From CAZPBC01 sp964584775 (GTDB lineage Bacteria; Chlamydiota; Chlamydiia; Chlamydiales; SLFE01): a stretch of DNA of 35,681 nucleotides. A program made the translations under genes and the position numbers. Every line of letters starts with the position of its first letter. Within the stretch, counting starts at the first letter, position 1. The stretch spans positions 1-35,681 of the forward strand of contig CAZPBC010000019.1 of the NCBI GenBank assembly GCA_964584775.1, given 5' to 3'. This document shows positions 7,292 through 15,800 of the stretch, in pieces. Under the pieces are notes generated by a model. That model did not search any database. It was not told where the DNA came from and saw nothing but the letters and a program-made list of their open reading frames with translations.

Positions 7292-8581
7292 ATGTTTGAA
7301 ATAGATAGAAATCCACTTCCAAAGGCATTTCTTGGACAGATTCCAAATGAAGCTGCTTTTTCTGTATTGAAACATTTTTCTGGGAAGAGCCTCTTTCGAC
7401 TCAAGGAAGTCGATTACCATGCCAATCGACTTGTGATCGGTCTTTTGCAGTTTGTAAAGTATTGGAGGGAACTTGGTTTCACACTTAGCAGTGTGCCTAA
7501 TCAGTTTCAAGTTGAAAGAGCCATCTCCGTGATTCAAAGTGCAGGGAGGATTCCTACGGTTTGGGATATGCCTCGGGAATCTCGTTTGAGCTGGAGAATC
7601 CTCGTAGGACTCAACATCACTCCTATACACGCTATAGAAGCTCAAAAACTCGCGGAACAAGCAGCGAGATTTGGTGATGTCGAACTATGTAGGGAGGCAC
7701 TTAATCCCCCTCACATACGAGACCTAGCTGCATGCATGTGTTGTGCGATTAAAGGCCGGCACCTTGATGTCGTAGAAATGTTAATCGACTTGGGTGCTCC
7801 CGTCTCCAGAATAATTTTTCGTTTTTCAATCATTAAAGGACTCATCGAAATTGCCAAACGACTCGTTAATCATAACCCTGATCTACGCCGTGAAGTCTCA
7901 GATTTGCAATGGGCGGCTTTTCTCGGCAGAACAGAAGATTTAGATGAACTAGCACGAAGACCAGGCGCATTTAAAGGCATCAATCGTCTGCCAGGCCCCC
8001 TTCTCTTGGCAGCGATGAATGGACACACGGAGGCTATCAAAGAGCTGGTGAGACTCCGCGATTCAATTATAGTAGAAAACCTAGGCTTAGTTAATGAAAC
8101 GGCTCTACACTTTGCAGCGAAGCGGGGGCGCACGGAGGCGATCAAAGAATTGAAAGCGCTTGGATGTCCTGTGGATGCGCGTGACGATGATGAGCAAACA
8201 GCTCTCCATTATGCGGCGAGGCGGGGGCACGTGGAAGCCATCAATGAGCTGAAGGCTCTTGGATGTAATATTAGAGCAACCGACTTCCTAACGCAAACTG
8301 CCCTACATAAGGCAGCCGCGTTCGGCCACACCGAGGCGGTGAAAGTGTTGAAGGAACTCGGATGTCCTGTGGATGCAGTCGACCATAAAGGGCAAACCGC
8401 TTTGCATGAAGCAGCCAAGAACGGTCATACCGATATGATCAAAGTGTTGGTGGACCTCGGGTGTCCTGTAGGAGCAATGGACTATGAAGAGAAAACAGCT
8501 AAAGATTATGCAGGATTCAACAAGTACACAGTGGCCATCAAAGTATTAGAACGTCTAGAGGCTGCTATGTTAGCCGTCTGA
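7292..8581 (+). CDS. F-box/ankyrin-repeat protein, 429 aa (array gene 5)
   Basis: The start ATG follows GGAGAG (7281-7286). The leader GGAGAGATTCG-ATG is nearly the same before the paralogues at 17683 and 19084, defining a sub-family whose proteins begin M(F/I)E-type then RNPL. The F-box-like segment is IPNEAAFSVLKHFSGKSLFRLKEVD, read in two parts, with YWRELGF. The middle motif is shortened (TVWDMPRESRLSWRIL). Divergent helices end in 'LQWAAFLGRTED'. Six ankyrin repeats run from about residue 232 with 'ALGCPVD' type loops. The C-terminus is 'LERLEAAMLAV', not basic. No domain other than F-box and ankyrin is visible. Confidence 0.9.
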   Translation: MFEIDRNPLPKAFLGQIPNEAAFSVLKHFSGKSLFRLKEVDYHANRLVIGLLQFVKYWRELGFTLSSVPNQFQVERAISVIQSAGRIPTVWDMPRESRLSWRILVGLNITPIHAIEAQKLAEQAARFGDVELCREALNPPHIRDLAACMCCAIKGRHLDVVEMLIDLGAPVSRIIFRFSIIKGLIEIAKRLVNHNPDLRREVSDLQWAAFLGRTEDLDELARRPGAFKGINRLPGPLLLAAMNGHTEAIKELVRLRDSIIVENLGLVNETALHFAAKRGRTEAIKELKALGCPVDARDDDEQTALHYAARRGHVEAINELKALGCNIRATDFLTQTALHKAAAFGHTEAVKVLKELGCPVDAVDHKGQTALHEAAKNGHTDMIKVLVDLGCPVGAMDYEEKTAKDYAGFNKYTVAIKVLERLEAAMLAV

Positions 8582-8843
8582 TCCGGTGCTGAAAGTGGTT
8601 TCCTTACCGTTCCTTTTATCGATTTCAAGACCAATAAAAGAGAACCGCTTTCATATTCGATAAGAGTGATAAACGAGTCCTACAACACCGAAAAGTTTTC
8701 CCATTTATAACTGAATTAATCTAAAAAAATAAATTTATAAAATTCGTTTTTTTTATTAATTTAACATTGTTGCAATCTTTATTGGTTTTTTAAATATGTA
8801 ATGTTAATCTGATTCAAGAATCATTCAAAAAAGGAGATCACCA

Positions 8844-9902
8844 ATGCTAGTAGAAAATCCCAGTCCAAACTGTTTTCTTGGGCCGCTATCAGATCATGTA
8901 GCTATTATTCCGATCGAGCCCCTTTCGAGCTATGATCTTTGGCGGGTTCGAGGAGTCGATCGTCGTGCGCAAGCCCTTGTCCGGAAACTTTTTAGCCTGC
9001 AAAGTTTTTGGAGTGGGTGTGGATTTGAAACTGGTAAAGTCCCGACGGAAGCTCAAGTCAAACGAGCTTTTGCTTTGGTTAAACGTGCAAGGGAGACAAG
9101 GGGGAGTCTTAAGGTTTTAGGACTACCAATAATGACCTCTCCTGTGAGCTGGATGATCATTAAAAGACTCGACTTGATCCCACTCAGTGCAGGCTCAAAT
9201 CCTAGAGAAGTCGTCAATTCTGTATATGAAATCGCCGAATTTGCAGCAGGTGTTGGGGATGCAGGTCTGCTTATAAAGGTGCTCGATCCAGCAAAGTTTT
9301 CCCCCATGCAATTGTGCGAGTGCATGGATAAAGCAATTCGAGGAGAACAGCCCGATATCGTAGAAATGTTACTCAATATCCGAGCTACCTGCTCTTTTGA
9401 TGGTTTCGCTTACCTTTTGGAGGGGCATATGGACAGACAAATTGCTATCGCAGAACGGCTCGTTGCTCTACAACCTGATCTACAAAGACTCCTATCCGAC
9501 ATGCAATGGGCTGCTTTCCGTGGCAAGATTGAAGAGTTTAATGCGTTGACGCGAACGACAGAGCCATGGAAAGCTTTAAATGATTTGCCAGGCCCGCTTC
9601 ATTTTGCAGCTAGGCAGGGTCATCTGGAAGCCGCGGAAATGTTGCTCGATCTCGGGTGCCCTATTGATGGAATAGACCGTGATGGTCAAACAGCTCTACA
9701 TCATGCTGCCAGTAGAGGTCATACCAAAGTCATCAAATTGTTGTTGTCTCGCGATTGTGATACCGAGGTCGAAGACGATCTAGATCAAACAGCTCTCGAG
9801 AAGGCGGCCGAGAATGGTCAAAAAGATGCCGTGGTTTTGTTAGACGAACTTTTAGAATACGAAGAGGACCCCAAACCAGTATTCAAGCGGCGTAAATGCT
9901 AA
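8844..9902 (+). CDS. Short F-box/ankyrin-repeat protein with basic tail, 352 aa (array gene 6)
   Basis: A strong AAGGAGA (8831-8837) precedes the ATG. The F-box-like part is weak at its first helix (LSDHVAIIPIEPLSSYDLWRVRGVDRRAQ, seen as two halves), then FWSGCGF. The middle region is present (MTSPVSWMIIKRLDLIPL), and divergent helices include 'MQWAAFRGKIEEF'. Only three ankyrin repeats remain, from about residue 248. The end is 'YEEDPKPVFKRRKC', matching the KVKRRK tail of array gene 2, so the 3' ends share ancestry. The final 'KRRKC' could serve as a nuclear-localisation-like signal. Upstream, about 8697-8820 is very AT-rich and is presumably promoter DNA. Confidence 0.88.
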   Translation: MLVENPSPNCFLGPLSDHVAIIPIEPLSSYDLWRVRGVDRRAQALVRKLFSLQSFWSGCGFETGKVPTEAQVKRAFALVKRARETRGSLKVLGLPIMTSPVSWMIIKRLDLIPLSAGSNPREVVNSVYEIAEFAAGVGDAGLLIKVLDPAKFSPMQLCECMDKAIRGEQPDIVEMLLNIRATCSFDGFAYLLEGHMDRQIAIAERLVALQPDLQRLLSDMQWAAFRGKIEEFNALTRTTEPWKALNDLPGPLHFAARQGHLEAAEMLLDLGCPIDGIDRDGQTALHHAASRGHTKVIKLLLSRDCDTEVEDDLDQTALEKAAENGQKDAVVLLDELLEYEEDPKPVFKRRKC

Positions 9903-9948
9903 CGGTTGTTCACGAAAATAGGCAGTTATATACCTTTTATCCGATTTC

Positions 9949-10128
9949 GAAGAAGATCGAACGGCTCTCCATTATGCAGTCTGGCGTGGCGATGAGCTTG
10001 TGATCAGGCAATTGCTGGCTCATAACAAAGCTGTCCATTCTGGAGGTGCTCTACCTCCGGATATCATCAAACCCACTAAAACAAAGTTTACTCATGCACC
10101 AGGACCGTCAGTCATGAACGTCGCTTGA
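9949..10128 (+). pseudogene. 3' fragment of an ankyrin gene
   Basis: An open stretch without a start gives DFEEDRTALHYAVWRGD, ELVIRQLLAHN, then a tail rich in Pro/Lys/Thr ending VMNVA and TGA at 10126-10128. It is one ankyrin repeat plus a C-terminal extension not seen in other members here. It lies in the 9903-10240 gap after array gene 6 and is followed by the putative promoter block of array gene 7. It is interpreted as the end of a deleted array member. Confidence 0.65.
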
Positions 10129-10152
10129 ATCTAAGTCGTCTAATCTACTGAA

Positions 10153-10212
10153 ATGACGTCTGTGAATCACCTGCTTTTTTCCTTTAATCAGCAGAATGTC
10201 TTAAAATATATG
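10153..10212 (+). promoter_or_regulatory. Putative promoter of array gene 7
   Basis: The 'GAATCAC', T-run, 'TTTAATCAGC' block is shared with 804-862. TTTAAT (10183-10188) and TATATG (10207-10212) are separated by 18 bases, the same spacing as in the modules before genes 2, 3 and 14. The ATG follows 29 bases later. Confidence 0.45.
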
Positions 10213-10240
10213 AAAACTCGTTGCTACTTGATATCAAACG

Positions 10241-12028
10241 ATGATCGTAACCTATCCATTTCTTTGGCCACTTTCAAATGAAATCGCTCTTCGTGCGATC
10301 GGAAATCTTTCGGGGTATGATCTCCTTCGGCTTCGGGGAGTGGATCAGCGTGCCTATGCTCTTGTAATCGCCCTTTTCCAGCATCTAGACTATTGGAGGG
10401 GGCTGGGTTTTGAAAAGGGCGAAGAGCCGACGATCCCTCAAGTCCATCGAGCGATTTACTTGCTTCAATGTACAGGGCGGAAGCCTACAATTCTAGAGTT
10501 GCCAACATCGAGCTTTTCTTTGAGCTTGAGGATCATCAGGCGACTCAAAATGGTCCCTCAACACATGGGTTCCGATCGGCAAGCAGTAGCGATACGAGCA
10601 GCACGTCTCGGTGAGGCAGAGCTGTGTATCAAAGCCCTTCAATCTCTGAGGGGATTTGCAAACCGCCCGGATAGAAGTGCGTGTATGGATGAAGCCATTG
10701 CTGGTGGTCATTGCCATCTCGTAGAAAAGTTACTCGGCCTGGACTCCACTTTAGGCAATTTCCGTGTTGCAATTTTGGAAGGACAAATCGAAATCGCAGA
10801 ACGACTCGCTGCTCTTCACCCGGATCGACTGAATAACCTATCAGCCATGCAATGGGCTGCTTTCCGCGGTAAAGTCGAGGAGTTTGAAGAACTCGTACGA
10901 AAAGCAACTCCATCATCCGATCCGTGGAGAGATTTCAACCACTTGTTAACCCCCCTTCACTTGGCAGCAATGAATGGCTACGTAGAAGCGATCAAAGTGT
11001 TGGTGGCACTTGGGTGTCCTGTACGTGCAACGGGTCGTCTCCATTGGCAGACGGCTCTTCACTTTGCAGCCAAACGGGGTAAAACGGAAGCGATCAAAGT
11101 GTTGGTGGATCTTGGATGTCTTGTCGGTGCCACCGACCGTGATGGTCAAACGGCTCTACACTATGCAGCGATGAATGGCCACACGGAGTCTATCATAGAA
11201 TTAAAGAAACGTGGATGCTCTGTTGCACAAGGCGACGATAGAAGCCGAACAGCTCTACACTATGCAGCCATGCACGGCCATACAGAAGCGATCAAAGTGC
11301 TGGTGGATCTTGGATGTCCTGTCGGTGAAAGCGATCATCAAAGACAAACGGCTCTACACAAAGCTGTTTTATACGGCCATATAGAAGCCATCAAAGTATT
11401 GGTAGATCATCAATGTCCTTTGGATGAAATTGACCGCAACGGGCAAACAGCACTACACTGGGCAGCGAGGAGTGGTCGCACAGGAGCGATCATAGAATTG
11501 GTGGGCCTCGGAAGCTCCATCGACGCCATTGACCGCTATGGTCAAACAGCCCTACATAGTGCGGCTATGTACGGCTACACGGATGCCATCGAACTGTTGG
11601 TACGTCTTGGAGCGTCTGTGAGTGCCACTGACCATTATACACGAACAGCTCTACACACTGCAGCGATGAACTGTCATACCGATGCCATCAAAGTGTTAGT
11701 CGAGCTTGGTTGTCCTATGGATGTAACTGACCACGAAGAGCGGACGGTTCTACACTCTGCCGCCATGAATGGCCTCACAGATGCGGTCACATGGCTGGTG
11801 TTTTCTGAGTGCTCAGTTAGAGCAATCACCCGTTATCGGCAAACGGCGCTACATTTTGCAGCGATGAATGGCCACACGGGAACCATCACAGCGTTGGCGC
11901 TGCTTGGGTGCCCTATAGATGCTATCGATAGCTATGGTCAAACGGCACGGCAAAAGGCCATCGCGTGCGGTCAAAGAGCTGCCATCCAAGTCTTGGAGCG
12001 TCTCGAGGCCTCTAATTTAGGTGTTTAA
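10241..12028 (+). CDS. F-box/ankyrin-repeat protein with eleven repeats, 595 aa (array gene 7)
   Basis: The F-box-like segment (LSNEIALRAIGNL, LLRLRGVDQRAY, YWRGLGF) closely matches array gene 1, including the start context ACGATGAT. The middle region reads 'TILELPTSSFSLSLRIIRRLKMVPQH' in two parts. Divergent helices end with 'MQWAAFRGKVEEF'. Eleven ankyrin repeats run from about residue 236. Eight of the first ten have Cys at the loop; repeats 6 and 7 have Ser and Ala instead. The C-terminus 'LERLEASNLGV' is shared with other members. Its final 162 bases recur at 13755-13916. There is no clear Shine-Dalgarno, and translation may rely on a short leader. The effector role is inferred. Confidence 0.9.
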   Translation: MIVTYPFLWPLSNEIALRAIGNLSGYDLLRLRGVDQRAYALVIALFQHLDYWRGLGFEKGEEPTIPQVHRAIYLLQCTGRKPTILELPTSSFSLSLRIIRRLKMVPQHMGSDRQAVAIRAARLGEAELCIKALQSLRGFANRPDRSACMDEAIAGGHCHLVEKLLGLDSTLGNFRVAILEGQIEIAERLAALHPDRLNNLSAMQWAAFRGKVEEFEELVRKATPSSDPWRDFNHLLTPLHLAAMNGYVEAIKVLVALGCPVRATGRLHWQTALHFAAKRGKTEAIKVLVDLGCLVGATDRDGQTALHYAAMNGHTESIIELKKRGCSVAQGDDRSRTALHYAAMHGHTEAIKVLVDLGCPVGESDHQRQTALHKAVLYGHIEAIKVLVDHQCPLDEIDRNGQTALHWAARSGRTGAIIELVGLGSSIDAIDRYGQTALHSAAMYGYTDAIELLVRLGASVSATDHYTRTALHTAAMNCHTDAIKVLVELGCPMDVTDHEERTVLHSAAMNGLTDAVTWLVFSECSVRAITRYRQTALHFAAMNGHTGTITALALLGCPIDAIDSYGQTARQKAIACGQRAAIQVLERLEASNLGV

Positions 12029-12139
12029 TTATAAATTATTAAATAAATTACTTGACTTTTTATATAAAATATAATATAATAATTAAAAATTAAGTGTTAA
12101 ATTTATTCATAATATATTAATTAAACAGGAGTTAAAAAT

Positions 12140-13669
12140 TTGAATACAAGCAGTGGATTTCTTGGAGGGATTCCAAATGAAGTCGCTCTTCTTACGATCC
12201 AAAATCTTCCTGGGAAGGACCTCGTTCGACTTAGGGAAGTGGACCGTCGTGCGTGCGCCCTCGCGGGGCATCTTCTTAAAAATCCAAAATGTTGGGATGA
12301 AAAGCCGTGTCAAGATCCAGTTGACAGAGCGATGTATTTTCTTAAAGGTTTAGGGAAGGATCCAACGATTTTAGATCTACCTAAATCTATCTCTCATCTT
12401 AGCTTCAGGATCCTCCAGGGACTCGACTTGGTTCCTCAACATATGGGCTTGAATCCGGGAGCAGTGGCAGTGCGCGCAGCAAGTCTTGGGGATCCAGATC
12501 TCTGTATGAGAGGGCTCGACTTAGCAAAGCGTCCTGATCTGGGTAGATGTTTGTATGAGGCGATTGAAGGCGGACATCTCCAAGTCGTCGAAGTGTTATT
12601 GAAAAGGGATGTGGATGTCTCAGAAGTCGAGTTCCATATTTCGATTCAGAATGGAAAAAGAGCCGTTGCCGAACGCCTGCTTGTTTATAATTCTGATTTT
12701 CGCCTTGAAGTATCGGACTTGCAGTGGGCGGCTTTCCGTGGCAAACTTGAAGAACTTCATGAGCCAGCAGAAAGACTCGATGCTCGGGGTTTGTCAAGCC
12801 CCGTTCACTTCGCCGCCTATAGTGGACAAGTCGATGCAATCGAGGCTCTACATAGCCTTGGCTATGATATCAGTTCCACGGACATTCATGTACGAACACC
12901 TCTACACTGGGCAGCGATGAACGGTCACAAGGGTGCTGTGGCAAAGTTGTTGGACCTCGGTTGTCCTGTTGATGGAGTCGACGGTAACGAGTGCACGGCG
13001 CTAAATTATGCAGTCCAGAAGGGTCATATAGGTGTCATGAAAGTGTTGATCCAACACGAATGTCGTATGGACGTAACCGATAAATACGGGAAAATGCCTC
13101 TCCATCGTGCAGCCATGAATGACCAAGCGGCAGCGATCAAAGTATTAGTGGAGTCTGGATTTCCAATTGATACAAAAGATGTATATGGAGCAGCTGCAAT
13201 CCATATTGCAGCTGAGAATGGTCATACGGAAGTTATCAGAGCATTGGTGGAAATGGAATGTTGTGTAGATTCAACCACCGGTCATAAACTAACAGCTTTA
13301 CATTTTGCAGCCAGACGTCGCCGTACGACTGCGGTGAAATTGTTGGCAGAACATGAAAGTCTTCTTGATGCAGCTGACAACGACGGGCTAAGGGCCCTAC
13401 ATTTTGCAGCTAGTATGGGTGACGTGGAGGCCATTGAAGTAATGGTGAAGCGGGGATGCTCTATTAGTGCGGTCGACAATAAAGGGAGGACAGCGCTACA
13501 TTTTGCAGCCTTCGATAATCACACGGAAGCGATTCGTATGTTGGTGGAGCGTGGATGTCCATTGGATGCCACCGACCACTGGGGAAAAACAGCTCTGGAT
13601 GATGCAGTCGGTCTTAAAAACACTGCTGCCATCGAAGTGCTCAAAGCTCTAGGAAGCGCCAATGATTAG
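12140..13669 (+). CDS. F-box/ankyrin-repeat protein with TTG start, 509 aa (array gene 8)
   Basis: The only start that keeps the family N-terminus (MNTSSGFLGGIPNEVALL) is TTG 12140. It has AGGAG at 12127-12131, eight bases upstream. F-box-like: IPNEVALLTIQNLPGKDLVRLREVDRRAC, read in two parts. The following segment is shorter than usual (CWDEKPCQDPVDRAMYFLKG in place of the YW..LGF-EP stretch), a variant shared only with array gene 10. The middle motif TILDLPKSISHLSF is present. Nine ankyrin repeats start near residue 217, several degenerate. An 86-base block (12310-12395) is identical to 15971-16056 in array gene 10, which suggests recent duplication or gene conversion. The upstream 110 bases are extremely AT-rich. 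Confidence 0.9.
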   Translation: MNTSSGFLGGIPNEVALLTIQNLPGKDLVRLREVDRRACALAGHLLKNPKCWDEKPCQDPVDRAMYFLKGLGKDPTILDLPKSISHLSFRILQGLDLVPQHMGLNPGAVAVRAASLGDPDLCMRGLDLAKRPDLGRCLYEAIEGGHLQVVEVLLKRDVDVSEVEFHISIQNGKRAVAERLLVYNSDFRLEVSDLQWAAFRGKLEELHEPAERLDARGLSSPVHFAAYSGQVDAIEALHSLGYDISSTDIHVRTPLHWAAMNGHKGAVAKLLDLGCPVDGVDGNECTALNYAVQKGHIGVMKVLIQHECRMDVTDKYGKMPLHRAAMNDQAAAIKVLVESGFPIDTKDVYGAAAIHIAAENGHTEVIRALVEMECCVDSTTGHKLTALHFAARRRRTTAVKLLAEHESLLDAADNDGLRALHFAASMGDVEAIEVMVKRGCSISAVDNKGRTALHFAAFDNHTEAIRMLVERGCPLDATDHWGKTALDDAVGLKNTAAIEVLKALGSAND

Positions 13670-13754
13670 AAGTAGATGAGATGCTGTATGAGTATGAATC
13701 TCAGCTACAATTTTAACGCATTGAGAAGGCTCTAGTAGCTAGAGTGCAGATGAG

Positions 13755-13916
13755 AACGGCCACACAGGAACCATCACAGCGTTGGTGCTGCTTGGGTGCC
13801 CTATAGATGCTATCGATAGCTATGGTCAAACGGCACGGCAGAAGGCCATCGCGTGCGGTCAAAGAGATGCCATCAGAGTCTTGGAGCGACTAGAGACCTC
13901 TAATTTAGATGTTTAA
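13755..13916 (+). pseudogene. Duplicated 3' end of array gene 7
   Basis: These 162 bases are nearly identical to 11867-12028. They encode the last ankyrin repeats and C-terminus (NGHTGTITALVLLGCPIDA, and so on, to ETSNLDV) followed by TAA, with no start. Just upstream, about 13675-13754 resembles the 3' end and flank of array gene 9 (about 15640-15714, sharing 'GATGAGATGCTGTATG'). Thus two unrelated array 3' ends are spliced at 'GCAGATGAGAA'. The remainder of the 13670-14251 gap has a possible weak hairpin near 13932-13951, sequence resembling the flank of array gene 5, and an AT-rich presumed promoter region. Confidence 0.85.
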
Positions 13917-13931
13917 TCAGAAGTCGCAAGC

Positions 13932-13958
13932 GGCTTCCTTGAGGAAGAGCCTGCTTTT
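13932..13958 (+). terminator. Possible weak terminator hairpin
   Basis: GGCTTCC, loop TTGA, then GGAAGAGCC with a two-base bulge, followed by TGCTTTT. The stem is short and the T-run is only four bases, so this is tentative. It follows the duplicated 3' end fragment. Confidence 0.25.
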
Positions 13959-14251
13959 CGATAAGGGCTACAAGCGAGTCTTGTAGCATTCATAAGCTCG
14001 TTGATTTTTATCCAGTTGAGTTGGGAATCTCTGATTCCATCTAAGACGTGAGAAATTTATTGAAATCACATCTACGAATCACTCTCTTATGCATAATCCT
14101 TTTTTGCCAAAAAGATTAGATTAATTCTTCTTAACAAACCTTGAAATTTTATAAATTTTATGTTAAAAATTTCGCATAACTTTGAATAAACAAATCAATT
14201 TATAAATTTTAATCCTGCTTAAGGCGGTATCCTTTAAAAATTGTTCTCTCT

Positions 14252-15679
14252 ATGAATCAACCCATGTTGGAACTAAATCAAAATCGAGGATTTCTTGGAC
14301 GGCTTCCATGTGAGATCGCTCATTGTGTGATACAAAACCTTTCTGGAAAGAGTCTCTTTCGACTTAAGGAAGTCGATCATCGTGCCTGTACACTTGTGAT
14401 TGCCCTTTTGCAGCGTTTAGACTATTGGAAGGGACTTGGTTTTGCTCCCGGCAGCGAGCCTGATCAGTTCCAAGTTGACCAAGCCATTGACTTGCTTAAA
14501 CGTGCAGGCAGGAAGCCAACGATTTTAGACATCCCTATATCTATCTCTCATCTTAGCCTGAGGATCCTCCAGCGACTCCACCTGGTCCCTGAACACCTTA
14601 GCTCGAACCCAAAAGCAGTGGCGGAACGAGCAGCGCGTTTAGGTTTAACAGAGCTGTGCATAGAAGCGTTAAACGCAAGTAGATTTGCCTATAAACAAAA
14701 ATGCATGGATGAAGCCATTAGAGGCGGACATCTTGATGTCGTAGACATGTTACTAAATCTTCATCTCGTAGGCGATACATCAACAGCAAGGGACCCTACG
14801 CCTTGGTCATTCAGCTTCAGTGATGCAGTTCGAAGCGGGAAAATTGCAATTGCAAAACGATTGGTTGCTCATAATCCTAATCTACTTTGTCGAATATCCC
14901 CTCTGCAATGGGCAGCCTTCTGTGGCAAAACTGAAGAGTTTGATGAAATCGAAATCAATGAAGATGAATGGAGAGGTCAGTATCGCTTGCCCAGTCCCCT
15001 TATTTTGGCAGTGATGAACAGTCACGTGAGTGCAATTCGAAAGCTGCATGAGCTTAGGTGTCCTATTGATGTTGCAGACACTTATGATCGAAGGGCTATA
15101 CACTTTGCAGCTAAAAACGGTGACATGGTTGCCATCGAAGAGTTGGTAGAACTCGGATGTTCCTTAGAAGTAACAGACAAGTCTAAGCAAACCGTTCTAC
15201 ATTATGCAGCTATGAATAGCCAGACATATGCCATTACTAGGTTTGTGGAACTTGGATGTCCGCTTGATGAAACCGTTGTAGATCAAGCAGCTCATTGTGG
15301 TCACACAGATGTGATTATAAAGTTGGCTGAGCTTAGATGTCCCATTGGTACAACAGCAATACTTCATGCAGCTGGGGGTGGTCACTCGGATGTGATCAGA
15401 AAGTTACATGAGCTTAAAGGTTTGATTGGTGCAAAAGATCTATTAGGAGAGACGGCTCTACACTATGCAGCTAAGAATGGTCACATAGATGCGATCAAAG
15501 AGTTGGTAAAACTTGGATATTCGATAGATGCAACGAACACAGTTGGGGAGAGGCCGATACACAAGGCAGCCCAGAATGGCCATTTGGACGCCGTCGAAGA
15601 GCTGGAGGCTTTGGGAAGCTTCAAAGATCAAGAAGTTGATGAGATGCTGTATGCGTATAACTCTCGTGAACGAATTTAA
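14252..15679 (+). CDS. F-box/ankyrin-repeat protein with truncated inner repeats, 475 aa (array gene 9)
   Basis: F-box-like: LPCEIAHCVIQNLSGKSLFRLKEVDHRAC in two parts, with YWKGLGF. The middle region is well kept (TILDIPISISHLSLRIL). Divergent helices end 'LQWAAFCGKTEEF'. Ankyrin repeats run from about residue 246. There are seven, but two inner ones lack the D-x-x-G-x-T loop, being shortened to 'LGCPLDETVVDQAA' and 'LRCPIGTTAILHAA', which would disturb the beta-hairpin stacking. The C-terminus is 'QEVDEMLYAYNSRERI'. The start is uncertain: ATG 14252 (MNQPM) or ATG 14264 (MLELNQN, more like paralogues). Neither has a good Shine-Dalgarno. The upstream 150 bases are AT-rich. Confidence 0.88.
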   Translation: MNQPMLELNQNRGFLGRLPCEIAHCVIQNLSGKSLFRLKEVDHRACTLVIALLQRLDYWKGLGFAPGSEPDQFQVDQAIDLLKRAGRKPTILDIPISISHLSLRILQRLHLVPEHLSSNPKAVAERAARLGLTELCIEALNASRFAYKQKCMDEAIRGGHLDVVDMLLNLHLVGDTSTARDPTPWSFSFSDAVRSGKIAIAKRLVAHNPNLLCRISPLQWAAFCGKTEEFDEIEINEDEWRGQYRLPSPLILAVMNSHVSAIRKLHELRCPIDVADTYDRRAIHFAAKNGDMVAIEELVELGCSLEVTDKSKQTVLHYAAMNSQTYAITRFVELGCPLDETVVDQAAHCGHTDVIIKLAELRCPIGTTAILHAAGGGHSDVIRKLHELKGLIGAKDLLGETALHYAAKNGHIDAIKELVKLGYSIDATNTVGERPIHKAAQNGHLDAVEELEALGSFKDQEVDEMLYAYNSRERI

Positions 15680-15800
15680 CGCATTGAAAGGGCTTTAGTA
15701 GCTCAAGTGCAGATGAGAAGGTTCATTGAAGGCCTGATGAAAAGAGGCCTTTAGAAGACCTTAAAATGAAATGAAAATAGTTTAAAATAGGGATTAGCTT

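Noticed and set aside
12405..12839. A 144-residue minus-strand open frame inside array gene 8 (and similar ones inside other array genes)
   Set aside because: Shadow of the repetitive coding strand; the repeated ankyrin codons keep the opposite strand open. No starts or binding sites of their own.
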